From Natronorubrum texcoconense (lineage in GTDB: Archaea; Halobacteriota; Halobacteria; Halobacteriales; Natrialbaceae), in assembly GCF_900100335.1 (NCBI RefSeq), contig NZ_FNFE01000003.1, forward strand, positions 124,001 through 188,000: a stretch of DNA of 64,000 nt. Reading direction: 5' to 3'. Of the stretch, positions 36,699 to 44,090 are shown one piece after another. Under the pieces are notes generated by a model. The model did no database searches, had not been told where the DNA came from, and saw only the letters and a program-made list of their open reading frames with translations. The position numbers and the translations under genes were made by a program. Every line of letters begins with the position of its first letter. Positions within the stretch are counted from its first letter, which is position 1.

Positions 36699-37007
36699 TC
36701 ACTCGCCGCCGACGTGGACGCGAGTCACGTGTCCGCCACAGCCACACTGGTCGACGTACTCGAGCGAGAGGCCGTCGAACGTCCCCTCGAGCGCCTCCCA
36801 GAGATACGCCTCGGGCCGTCCGTGATTGCGGTGCGTGACGAGGTTAACGTGCGTCCCGTTCGCCGTCGCATCGACCGCGTCCACGGCCTGTTCGACGACG
36901 AGGGAACGGTCCGCCGCGTGGTAGGGTTGCTCGAGGTTCGCCGACCACGAGACGTCGTGATCGCGTCGGGTTACGGGTTCGATGATCGGGTCGGCGCTGT
37001 TGCTCAT
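36699..37007 (-). CDS. CGCGG-family candidate radical-SAM-modified peptide
   Basis: A 102-residue protein 'MSNSADPIIEPVTRRDHDV', with a helical middle 'SLVVEQAVDAVDATANGTH' and the C-terminal motif 'VDQCGCGGHVTRVHVGGE'. A CGCGG motif near the C-terminus defines the family I recall as 'CGCGG family putative rSAM-modified RiPP protein' in haloarchaea. The two cysteines spaced by one glycine are the likely modification or metal site. It lies 54 bp beyond the end of radical SAM enzyme B on the opposite strand. A CGAA-N4-TTCG palindrome is centred about 44 bp before its start, which supports this ATG over upstream starts. Confidence 0.75.
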   Translation of the reverse strand: MSNSADPIIEPVTRRDHDVSWSANLEQPYHAADRSLVVEQAVDAVDATANGTHVNLVTHRNHGRPEAYLWEALEGTFDGLSLEYVDQCGCGGHVTRVHVGGE

Positions 37008-37045
37008 ATTCGATACGTCGGTACTGCCGACAGTAAGCCCTGAGA

Positions 37046-37057
37046 CGAACGGGTTCG
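37046..37057. promoter_or_regulatory. CGAA-N4-TTCG palindrome, box 2
   Basis: CGAACGGGTTCG, centred about 44 bp upstream of the ATG of the CGCGG-family gene. No strong TATA box is visible between box and start, as expected of an activator-dependent promoter. Confidence 0.65.
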
Positions 37058-37090
37058 GGACGCGACGGCTGTGTCGCGTGGCCGAGCGGG

Positions 37091-37486
37091 TCACGGCGCG
37101 AACAGGAACGGATACAGGAGGGCGATTCGGTCGCCGTCCTCGAGTCGCGTCTCGAGACCGTCCAGGTTGTCGCTGAACTGCCCGTCGAGACAAATCCGCC
37201 CGTAGGGTCTGGACCGATCGCCGTCGGGCGGTCGCCAGCCCGGAAACTCGCCCGGCGGACGGGCCCAGACTCGCGCCATCGGATGGGGCTCGCGTTCCGG
37301 GTCGACGGCGAAGAACGCCTCGAGGTCGTACGTCGCGGCGAACGCCGCGAGAAACGTTCGGAGTCGGTCGCCCGCGAAGGTAAACTCGAGTTCGTGGCTG
37401 CCGACGCGCTCGCGAACGCGGCCGGTGCAGCGAACGTCGACGGTCGTCGTTCCGTCGGCCCGACCGGAGTTGATCTCGGCTGACAT
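37091..37486 (-). CDS. MoaD-like beta-grasp protein ending in Ala-Pro
   Basis: 131 residues. 'VDVRCTGRVRERVGSHELEF' and the C-terminal 'GLETRLEDGDRIALLYPFLF' align with the ubiquitin-like MoaD/ThiS/SAMP fold (compare the usual 'LKDGDEVALLPPVSGG'). An insert of about 45 residues separates the two halves ('DPEREPHPMARVWARPPGEF'). The C-terminus is 'FLFAP' instead of the Gly-Gly needed for thiocarboxylation or conjugation. It is a close paralogue of the next gene on the same strand. A role as a binding or stabilising subunit for a metallocofactor enzyme is inference. Confidence 0.7.
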   Translation of the reverse strand: MSAEINSGRADGTTTVDVRCTGRVRERVGSHELEFTFAGDRLRTFLAAFAATYDLEAFFAVDPEREPHPMARVWARPPGEFPGWRPPDGDRSRPYGRICLDGQFSDNLDGLETRLEDGDRIALLYPFLFAP

Positions 37487-37526
37487 CGTGTGCGAGTGTG
37501 TCCGCGTCGGACCCAAACCGTTGCTC

Positions 37527-37538
37527 CGAACCCGTTCG
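37527..37538. promoter_or_regulatory. CGAA-N4-TTCG palindrome, box 3
   Basis: CGAACCCGTTCG, centred about 46 bp before the ATG of the Ala-Pro MoaD-like gene, in the 61-bp gap that follows the Cys-Cys paralogue. It implies that the two paralogues have separate promoters under the same regulator. Confidence 0.65.
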
Positions 37539-37547
37539 GGTGCCGTC

Positions 37548-37955
37548 TCAGCAACAGAACATGAACGGGTAGATGAGGGCCACGCGGTCGCCCTCCTCGA
37601 GTTCGGTCTCGAGCCCCTCGAAGTGTTCGTTGAACCGGCCGTTGATGCAGACGCGAGCGAACGCTCGGGTCTGTTCGCCTTCGGGGTTCTTGCGCCAGGT
37701 ACCAGGCAGTTCCTCGGGCGCGGGCGCCCAGCCGTGGGCGGTCGCCTCCGCCTCGGTTTCGGCGATCAGCATCTCCTCGACGTCGTACTCGCCGAAGAAA
37801 GCGTCGAGGAACTCTCGGAGTCGGTCGCCCGCGAAGGTGTACTCGAGTTCGTGGTTGCCGACGGCGTCGCGAACGTGGCCGGTGCAGCGGACGGTGACGG
37901 TCGTTTTCGGCTGTTTCTCTTCTCGCGCGTCTTGGTGAACCTGCTCGGCGGTCAT
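37548..37955 (-). CDS. MoaD-like beta-grasp protein ending in Cys-Cys
   Basis: 135 residues. The core is 'VTVRCTGHVRDAVGNHELEY' and 'GLETELEEGDRVALIYPFMF', with the same insert region as its paralogue ('HGWAPAPEELPGTWRKNPEG'). The last two residues are Cys-Cys, in the position where MoaD and ThiS carry Gly-Gly. A terminal dithiol could bind a metal, carry sulfur as a persulfide or be oxidised; none of this is shown. A CGAA-N4-TTCG box sits about 44 bp upstream and is shared with the divergent membrane protein gene. Confidence 0.7.
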   Translation of the reverse strand: MTAEQVHQDAREEKQPKTTVTVRCTGHVRDAVGNHELEYTFAGDRLREFLDAFFGEYDVEEMLIAETEAEATAHGWAPAPEELPGTWRKNPEGEQTRAFARVCINGRFNEHFEGLETELEEGDRVALIYPFMFCC

Positions 37956-37993
37956 ATCCGATCGTACGGCCGCGAAGCGCAACCGTTCGATCC

Positions 37994-38005
37994 CGAACGT
38001 GTTCG
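37994..38005. promoter_or_regulatory. CGAA-N4-TTCG palindrome, box 4
   Basis: CGAACGTGTTCG, exactly midway between the divergent starts of the Cys-Cys MoaD-like gene and the CcoN/NnrS-like gene: about 44 bp from each ATG. A single symmetric site could drive both promoters. Confidence 0.7.
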
Positions 38006-38043
38006 GACACAACTGGACGGCGGTGGATACCCGACTGTCGGAT

Positions 38044-39435
38044 ATGAACCGGATTCGAGGCGACCTCCGAACGGACCAGCAACCGCCGATGGCGATCCCG
38101 CTCGGCCACTTCGTCGTCGGACTCGCCTTCCTCGTAGTGGGCGTCGTCGGCGGGACCGTCATGGCCGTCACGACGGTCCCTGGGCTGTCGAACGCGGCGC
38201 ACGTCCACCTCCTGTTGATCGGCTGGATCGCGATCACGATTATGGGGGCGATGACGCAGTTCGTCCCCGTCTGGTCGGGGGTCGCGATTCACTCTCGACG
38301 GCTGGCGGTCGCACAACTCGTCCTCGTCGCCGTCGGCGTAGTCGGCTTCGCGACGGCGCTGCTCGCGACGGCGCTGTCCTGGCTCCTCGTCGCGGCCGCA
38401 GCCCTCCTGTTCGGGCTCTGGATCTTCGTCTACAACGTCGGTCGAACGCTGGTACGGGCGCGGCCGTTCGATCTGACCGAGCGACACTTCGCGTTCGCAC
38501 TCGGCTGTTTCGCCCTCGCCGCACCGCTCGGATTCCTTCTGGCTCTCGATTTCACGGTCGGCGTTTTCGACTCGACGTTCGTCGACAGAGGCGACGTCCT
38601 ACTGATTCACGCGACCTTCGCGCTCTTCGGTGCCGTCCTCGCGACGATCGTTGGCGCGCTGGCCCAACTCGCGACGATGTTCACCCAGACCGATCGAACG
38701 CCGTTCGACGACCGGCTGCTCAGACTCGAGCAACTGCTGTTTCCCGCCGGTCTGCTCGTCTTCGCCGTGGGTCGCGGACTGGCCGCTGAGTCGCTCGCTC
38801 GAGTCGGCGCACTCGCCGTCCTCCTCGGCCTCGCCGCGTTCACCGTCGTTATCGCGCGCCAACTGGCACGATCGACCGTCGATCGCTCGCCGATGACCGC
38901 GCGGTACTGGGTGGTCGCAGCGTCGCTGTGGGCCTGGATCGCCCTCACCGTCTCCGCGTGGTGGCTCGAGCCGGCGAGCTACGCGACCCTGTTCGGCCAC
39001 CCCGACGCGACGACCCTGCTCGTCTTCGGCGTCTTCGGGTTCGTCGTCGTCGGCTCGCTCTACCACATCGTCCCGTTCATCATCTGGCTCGAACGCTACA
39101 GCGACCGACTCGGCTTCGAGCGGGTACCGATGGTCGACGACCTGTACGACGCACGACTCGAGCGGGCCGACTTCTGGCTCACGCTCGTCGGCTTGCTCGG
39201 CATGACCGCTGGGCCGCTGTTCGCGCTGCCAACCGCGATGACGGTCTCGAGTGCGGTGCTCGCCACACTCGGGTTCTGCCTATTCGTTCTGAATATGCTG
39301 CTGACGCTCCACCGACACGCACCCGACGGGATCGGTGGGGTGCTCGCGAGAAGCCTTCGAATCGGTTCCACCGTGGACGAGACTGGCGATCGCGAAACTC
39401 GGGAGGATGTCGGAGGCGTTGGGCCTCGTCTGTAG
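38044..39435 (+). CDS. CcoN/NnrS-like polytopic membrane protein
   Basis: About 463 residues with some twelve hydrophobic helices. Histidines at conserved-looking places, 'NAAHVHLLLIGWIAITIMGA' (part 'AHVHLLLIGW') and 'VDRGDVLLIHATFALFGA', recall the heme-binding histidines of heme-copper oxidase subunit I and NnrS-type proteins. It could bind heme or copper and act in nitric oxide metabolism or tolerance. The ATG 'MNRIRGDLRTDQQ' is chosen because box 4 then has the same spacing as at the other genes; 'MAIPLGHFVVG' 45 bp downstream is the alternative. No catalytic metal set can be proven. Confidence 0.7.
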   Translation: MNRIRGDLRTDQQPPMAIPLGHFVVGLAFLVVGVVGGTVMAVTTVPGLSNAAHVHLLLIGWIAITIMGAMTQFVPVWSGVAIHSRRLAVAQLVLVAVGVVGFATALLATALSWLLVAAAALLFGLWIFVYNVGRTLVRARPFDLTERHFAFALGCFALAAPLGFLLALDFTVGVFDSTFVDRGDVLLIHATFALFGAVLATIVGALAQLATMFTQTDRTPFDDRLLRLEQLLFPAGLLVFAVGRGLAAESLARVGALAVLLGLAAFTVVIARQLARSTVDRSPMTARYWVVAASLWAWIALTVSAWWLEPASYATLFGHPDATTLLVFGVFGFVVVGSLYHIVPFIIWLERYSDRLGFERVPMVDDLYDARLERADFWLTLVGLLGMTAGPLFALPTAMTVSSAVLATLGFCLFVLNMLLTLHRHAPDGIGGVLARSLRIGSTVDETGDRETREDVGGVGPRL

Positions 39436-39485
39436 CCACAAATGGTGAGTTGCATCCGTCTCTCGATCGGTTAGCGGGCTTTCAT

Positions 39486-40013
39486 TTACACGGACGGAGA
39501 GTTCGGTATCGATCCGGTTTCCCGAATCGAGCGCTCGAGTCGCTCGAGCGACGCGTCGAGCGCGTCGGCTTGCTGGTGTGACGGGTGAACGCGAACGCGG
39601 ACGAGATCGTACTCGTGGCGGCTCGCGAGACCGTTCCACGCACGAAACGCACCTTTGACTAGCGCGTCTGCCGCCGGACAGAACTCGGTCGTCGAGGTGA
39701 ACTCCGCCCGCAAGACGGCGGGTTCGTCGGCATCGACGGCGTAGCGAAAGCCCGCGTCCGGATGTCGTCGGTCGAGGTTGAGACGCGCGAGATTGTAGCC
39801 GAACGTCGCATCGTAGACGCCGCGTTCCTCGAACAGGGCTCGAGTGAGGCGGTGAAAGGCGGCGTGTTCGTCGCCCGTGAGCACGGCGTGTCCCTCGAGG
39901 AACGGACCGGGTTCGGGGACGTGATCCAGATCGAACGCGTCCCACCCGTCGAAGCCGTCGGTCGTCCGCTCGGTCTCGGTCGTCGGGGATGGATCTGTCG
40001 CGAAGGGGTTCAT
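39486..40013 (-). CDS. Uncharacterised protein of the denitrification-type regulon
   Basis: A 175-residue soluble acidic protein starting 'MNPFATDPSPTTETERTTDG'. Conserved-looking parts are 'FLEGHAVLTGDEHAAFHRLT' and 'EFTSTTEFCPAADALVKGAF', the latter with a single Cys in a Phe-Cys-Pro context. I do not recognise a characterised family. A CGAA-N4-TTCG box about 47 bp upstream ties it to the radical SAM/MoaD-like group. It ends convergently with the membrane protein gene, 50 bp apart. Confidence 0.65.
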   Translation of the reverse strand: MNPFATDPSPTTETERTTDGFDGWDAFDLDHVPEPGPFLEGHAVLTGDEHAAFHRLTRALFEERGVYDATFGYNLARLNLDRRHPDAGFRYAVDADEPAVLRAEFTSTTEFCPAADALVKGAFRAWNGLASRHEYDLVRVRVHPSHQQADALDASLERLERSIRETGSIPNSPSV

Positions 40014-40054
40014 GACGACTAGCCATAGAGTCGGGCTGTTCCAGTAGGTGATCC

Positions 40055-40066
40055 CGAACATATTCG
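40055..40066. promoter_or_regulatory. CGAA-N4-TTCG palindrome, box 5
   Basis: CGAACATATTCG, about 47 bp before the start of the uncharacterised minus-strand gene. It differs from the other boxes in having AT in the inner bases. Confidence 0.6.
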
Positions 40067-40209
40067 AAAAAGGTACCATTACAATGGCTGCCTGTACGAT
40101 TGATAGACTTACGCTGATTGTTTAGGATACTATCTATGTACTTATCTCAAACTCTTACTCGAGCAAAATATGGGCTCTAATGTATACATATATACTTTAG
40201 TGAACGCTA

Positions 40210-40250
40210 CTGGCCAACAAGGTGAGGTTGGGGCCAGAGGATTTATAATC
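40210..40250 (+). promoter_or_regulatory. Inverted repeat plus TATA box of the HalOD1 gene
   Basis: CTGGCCAAC and GTTGGGGCCAG (40210-40218 and 40227-40237) form an imperfect inverted repeat that ends four bases before TTTATAATC. The TATA box is centred 27 bp before the ATG. A further CTGGCCAA occurs just before the start codon, so a regulator could bind both positions. Confidence 0.5.
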
Positions 40251-40272
40251 AGTGACTGTAAGAGTCTGGCCA

Positions 40273-40563
40273 ATGCTACTCTCAGTCGACCGATCGGATA
40301 CCGCTGCCGTCCACTCAGTCAGTTTTGACGTAATTGCTGCGATCGCCGAACGTGAGGGTGTCGACCCGATGGATATCGAACCGCCGGAGTACGAAGCGCT
40401 GTACGATGCGATCAACCCGGAAGCCCTCGATACACTTTTCGCGCCGCGAGAGGACGGCAGCCCTCGAGCCTCCGGCCGCGTCGAATTTCCGTTCTGTGGC
40501 TATCTCGTCGTCGTCTCGAGTGACGGTGACGTAGACGTCGAAGAGCTGAACAACGGGAGATAA
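40273..40563 (+). CDS. HalOD1 output-domain protein
   Basis: 96 residues that are almost entirely a HalOD1 domain, a haloarchaeal signalling output module: 'SVSFDVIAAIAEREGVDPMD', 'PPEYEALYDAINPEALDTLF' and 'VEFPFCGYLVVVSSDGDVDV'. Stand-alone copies are common and of unknown target. A leaderless start is supported by the TATA box. An inverted repeat ahead of the promoter suggests specific regulation. Confidence 0.8.
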   Translation: MLLSVDRSDTAAVHSVSFDVIAAIAEREGVDPMDIEPPEYEALYDAINPEALDTLFAPREDGSPRASGRVEFPFCGYLVVVSSDGDVDVEELNNGR

Positions 40564-40608
40564 GGGTCGGTATCGAGGCGGTTCGTCGTAGCCGCTGAGC
40601 GACACTCC

Positions 40609-41049
40609 TCAGTCGCTTGCCCCATCGATCCGATTCCGCCACTCGCCCGGAATCGATTCGGACTGCCCCGTTTCTCGATCGACGAGCACCTGGACCGTTC
40701 GTGCCGTCGCGGCCGGTTCGTCGTCGGCTCGAATTTCGTACGCCATCGTCAGACTCGAGGACCCCAGTTCTGCCACGCCTACTGCGACGGTGACCTCGGC
40801 ATCGCTTTCGATCGGTCGGATGTAGTCGATAGTGAGGCTCGCGATTACGGTTCCGACGTCGGTCAGCGAGACGCCGATAACGTCCTCGAAGTACGCCTCT
40901 CGAGCCTCCTCGAGAAACGTCGCGTAAATCGCGTTGTTGACGTGGCCCATGAAATCGAGGTCGCGGAGGCGAACGTCGATACCAATCTCGCACTCGTAGC
41001 TGTTGTCTGGATCACTGTTCTCGTCTGACTCGCCGCGCTCGTCGCTCAT
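40609..41049 (-). CDS. Acyl-CoA thioesterase (hotdog fold)
   Basis: A 146-residue 4-hydroxybenzoyl-CoA-type thioesterase. The active-site segment 'VRLRDLDFMGHVNNAIYATF' carries the family Asp and the HVNN motif, followed by 'EEAREAYFEDVIG'. The first 20 residues are an acidic haloarchaeal extension. It cleaves acyl-CoA esters; the chain length is unknown. It stands alone. Confidence 0.88.
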   Translation of the reverse strand: MSDERGESDENSDPDNSYECEIGIDVRLRDLDFMGHVNNAIYATFLEEAREAYFEDVIGVSLTDVGTVIASLTIDYIRPIESDAEVTVAVGVAELGSSSLTMAYEIRADDEPAATARTVQVLVDRETGQSESIPGEWRNRIDGASD

Positions 41050-41115
41050 CGTTTGTTCTGTACCGAGTACTGTGCCCTATACGTTTCCTCGGCGCTGCGA
41101 AATCCTCTCGGCTCG

Positions 41116-41868
41116 CTACTCGCCGGCACAGGCCGCTTCGAAGACGGTCTCGTGAAGCCGGTCCGTGACGATCTCCATCAGCGGTTCCATGTTCTTCGTG
41201 TCCGCTCGGTTGTACTCGACGAGCGTCTCGAGTGCCGCCTCGTCGCCGCGTTCGTACTCGTGCCAGAGCCGGACGGCGTCACGTCCGGAGAGATCGGGCA
41301 TGTCTCGATCGATTCCGAGATCCTTCTCGATGGCCTTCAGTCCGCCGTCGAGCCCGATCTTCTTGCAGGGGTACATGAGATCGACGTGGGGCGTCGCGAC
41401 GTCGATATCGTAGCAGGTCTCCAGGAACGGCACGTCGAAGCGCTGGCCGTTGAACGTCACGAGCAGCGAGGACGCTTCGAGTTCGTCCTCGAGACGCTGA
41501 CTCGTCAGGTCCCGGCCCTGGACGAAGGTCTTCGTCTCGCCGCCGCGGTGGACGCTGACGGTCGTGACGTCGTTACAGCTCGCGTCGAGACCGGTCGTCT
41601 CGATGTCCAGAAAGCAGGTGTTCTCGCGGACGTTCTCGTAGCAACGCCAGCGGCTGGCCGCGGGCAGCGCTTCCGTGAAAACGGAGACGTCGCCGCGCTC
41701 GAGGTGGGTTCGGCCCTCCTCGATGAACGACTCGATCCGGTCGGCGACCGTGTCGCCGACGACGCTACCGTCGAACTCGTCCCAGTGGGTGATCCCCTGT
41801 TGCCACAGCTTGCGTTCGGTGGTTTCCCCGACGCCGCGGACGGGAATGAAACTGTTCTCGATTCGCAC
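41116..41868 (-). CDS. RNase H-fold 3'-5' exonuclease-like protein
   Basis: 250 residues from a GTG start. The N-terminal 60 residues look like a helix-hairpin-helix DNA-binding segment ('IPVRGVGETTERKLWQQGI'). The nuclease domain has the DEDD acidic residues: 'CFLDIETTGLDA', 'VTFNGQRFDVPFLE' and 'LVEYNRADTKNM'. Related to the YprB RNase H-like family. Probably a DNA or RNA exonuclease in repair. Confidence 0.83.
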   Translation of the reverse strand: MRIENSFIPVRGVGETTERKLWQQGITHWDEFDGSVVGDTVADRIESFIEEGRTHLERGDVSVFTEALPAASRWRCYENVRENTCFLDIETTGLDASCNDVTTVSVHRGGETKTFVQGRDLTSQRLEDELEASSLLVTFNGQRFDVPFLETCYDIDVATPHVDLMYPCKKIGLDGGLKAIEKDLGIDRDMPDLSGRDAVRLWHEYERGDEAALETLVEYNRADTKNMEPLMEIVTDRLHETVFEAACAGE

Positions 41869-42097
41869 ACCAGTGTCAGGGGGCCGAGCGAACTAAAAGC
41901 GATTGGATCCCTCCGAGGAACTGTCGACTGTGGGTCGGACTCGAGTTCGTCGGACGGGGGCGAGCCTACGCACTGTGGACGGATCGGACACGGGTTGCAG
42001 ATGAACCGGAGACGATCTACAAAGGAGTCACAGACGGACACCAGATCGATTGAAAACTGACTGTAAAACACTGCAGACCGTTCGCAGATATCCTCGA

Positions 42098-43783
42098 TCA
42101 GTTATCGTCGGAGCTGTTGTCCGAGAGGTACAGCGTCCGATCGATGATACTGACGGCCGCCTCGCCCCACCGCTGGACGGCGGCCCCGTCCGAATCGGGA
42201 ATCTCGATGACGATTCGGTCCCGTCCGATACGCACGTCGCCGTCGGGCGTCGAGTCGCGGTCCGCGAAGCTCCGCATCTGGTACTGGAGGAGTCGCTTCG
42301 TCGAGCCGCTGATGTCGACCGTCTCCGTGTCGAACTCGAACAACAAGGTGGCGCCGTCGCGGTCGTCGTCCTCACCCTCGAACACCTCCGCCGTCACGTC
42401 GAAGTGGTGGCTCGAGAGCTCCGGCGCCGGTGCGTCCTCGTTGATCGTCTCGACGGCCTCTTCGACGGTTACGTCGTCCACGTCGTCCACGTCGCCGAAC
42501 GCAAACGTCTCGACGTCGCCGCCGACCGGGTCGTTGGTGCCGTTGTCGGTCTCGGATACGGCGCCGTCGTCCTCCTCGAGCGTGTCGGCGTTCTCGTCCG
42601 AACTCGTGCCCTCGAGTGCGGTTTCGTCGACCGGTTCCATGCTGGTTTCCGTCGTCGACTGGTCGCCCGACTCGGTTTCGGGGTTGGTGGCGTCGGTGGC
42701 GTCCGCGTCGCCCGACTCCGTCACGCTCAGATCCTCGTCGGCGGTTGGTTCGTCTTCCTCGAACGCGAGGACGTCCGAGCCGGTCGACGCCGAGTTACTG
42801 GTCTCGTCGGAGTCGTCGACCTCCTGCGTAGCCGAGTCGACGTCGTCCGTCTCGCCGGCGGCCGATCCGCCGCTCGAGTTCGTTCTGCCGTGATCGTCGT
42901 CCCGATTTGTCTCAGCACTGGTGGACGGCTCGTCCGCGTCGCCCGAATCATCGGCGGCCGTTTTGTCTGGATCGCTATCGGTCGTCTCGTCCGTATCACC
43001 CACTTCGGCCGTCTCGGACACGCCGTCCGCTTCGGCTGGCCCGGACGGCGCGGCCGATTCTACGGGTCCCGCAGCGATAATCTCTGACTCGTCGACAGCC
43101 GCGTCCGAACCGTCGGTCAGGGCACCGGCAATCATCGGTTCCGACGATCGGAGCGCCTCGCGGTCGAGCGGGGTCGCGTACCAGGCCGTTCGATCGGGCG
43201 AAGTGGTAAATCGACCTCGGCTTCGCTCCGCTCGCGGGTGGACCGATTTGGACGATGCCGTCGCCTCGGCGTCGCCGTCGGAAGTGGACTCGTCAGTCGG
43301 CACGTCGCTTCCGTTAGCCGGCACGTCGTCTGCGTCTGTCGTCCCGTCGGCTGACTGCTCGTCTCCACCTACGGGGGCCGACGGCTCGTTCTCGCCGTCG
43401 ACAGCACCGAGATCACCGGCTTGTGACGGCTGCTGGCCGGTCCGGGGCTGTTGGGACGGCTGCCGAACCGTTTCGTTGGCAGCCTGTTGCGGTGCCTGCT
43501 GTGGCCCTTGTGGCTGTCCCTGCTCCTGGGGGCCGGAGCTAATCGTGCCGCCGCTCAGATGAAGCTGCGTCCCGCCGTTGTTCGGTCCGTTCGAGATCCC
43601 GTCCAGCGCGTGGGCGATATTCATCAAGTCGTCGTCGATATTGTCCTCGAGCTTGTCGATTTTGTCCCCGACGCTTCGGAGTGCGAGGGCGACGTCCCAG
43701 AGCACGACGACGCCGAAAAAGATGAGCGCAAGGAAAACGGTTACTGCAGCCCCTACGAGAAGCTGAATGTCAAGTTCGACCAT
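42098..43783 (-). CDS. Membrane-anchored protein with a very long acidic linker
   Basis: 561 residues in three parts. An N-terminal membrane helix ('LLVGAAVTVFLALIFFGVVV') is followed by a coiled segment 'RSVGDKIDKLEDNIDDDLMN' that probably oligomerises. Next comes a disordered stretch of about 370 residues, first Gln/Pro-rich, then Asp/Glu/Ser/Thr-rich. The C-terminal domain of about 110 residues ('SHHFDVTAEVFEGEDDDRDG', 'RIVIEIPDSDGAAVQRWGE') is compact and beta-rich. The start ATG has a TATATATCG-like box upstream on the minus strand. It may tether a soluble domain far from the membrane. Family unknown. Confidence 0.65.
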   Translation of the reverse strand: MVELDIQLLVGAAVTVFLALIFFGVVVLWDVALALRSVGDKIDKLEDNIDDDLMNIAHALDGISNGPNNGGTQLHLSGGTISSGPQEQGQPQGPQQAPQQAANETVRQPSQQPRTGQQPSQAGDLGAVDGENEPSAPVGGDEQSADGTTDADDVPANGSDVPTDESTSDGDAEATASSKSVHPRAERSRGRFTTSPDRTAWYATPLDREALRSSEPMIAGALTDGSDAAVDESEIIAAGPVESAAPSGPAEADGVSETAEVGDTDETTDSDPDKTAADDSGDADEPSTSAETNRDDDHGRTNSSGGSAAGETDDVDSATQEVDDSDETSNSASTGSDVLAFEEDEPTADEDLSVTESGDADATDATNPETESGDQSTTETSMEPVDETALEGTSSDENADTLEEDDGAVSETDNGTNDPVGGDVETFAFGDVDDVDDVTVEEAVETINEDAPAPELSSHHFDVTAEVFEGEDDDRDGATLLFEFDTETVDISGSTKRLLQYQMRSFADRDSTPDGDVRIGRDRIVIEIPDSDGAAVQRWGEAAVSIIDRTLYLSDNSSDDN

Positions 43784-44090
43784 ATATGGTACTCTGTAAT
43801 CCGATAGGTCGTTCGATATATAGACCTTCTGCCGTAACACCAATAACACTGGACTGAGACCGTTTAGGACGGCCGTTACAGGCGATTTCGTTCGGTGAGG
43901 ATTCGGCCCACTATCCGACGTTCCACACTCGAGCGTCAGGTATCTCTTCGAGATCACGATACCACTTCCGGCATTCGGCCGACCGAAACAGGAGTCGGTC
44001 GGTAGAACGCTCTGCGATCGATCCGAGAGCCGGGGTCCGACCGAGAAATCAACCGACCGGATTTTTGCACCCGGCGTCCGTAGGCCAGCT
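43784..44090 (+). other. Divergent promoter gap
   Basis: 307 bp without a gene between two divergent acidic-protein genes. An AT-rich GATATATAGACC near 43816-43827 can serve the minus-strand gene, and GGATTTTTGCACC about 20 bp before the next ATG may serve the plus-strand gene. Nothing else seen. Confidence 0.4.
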
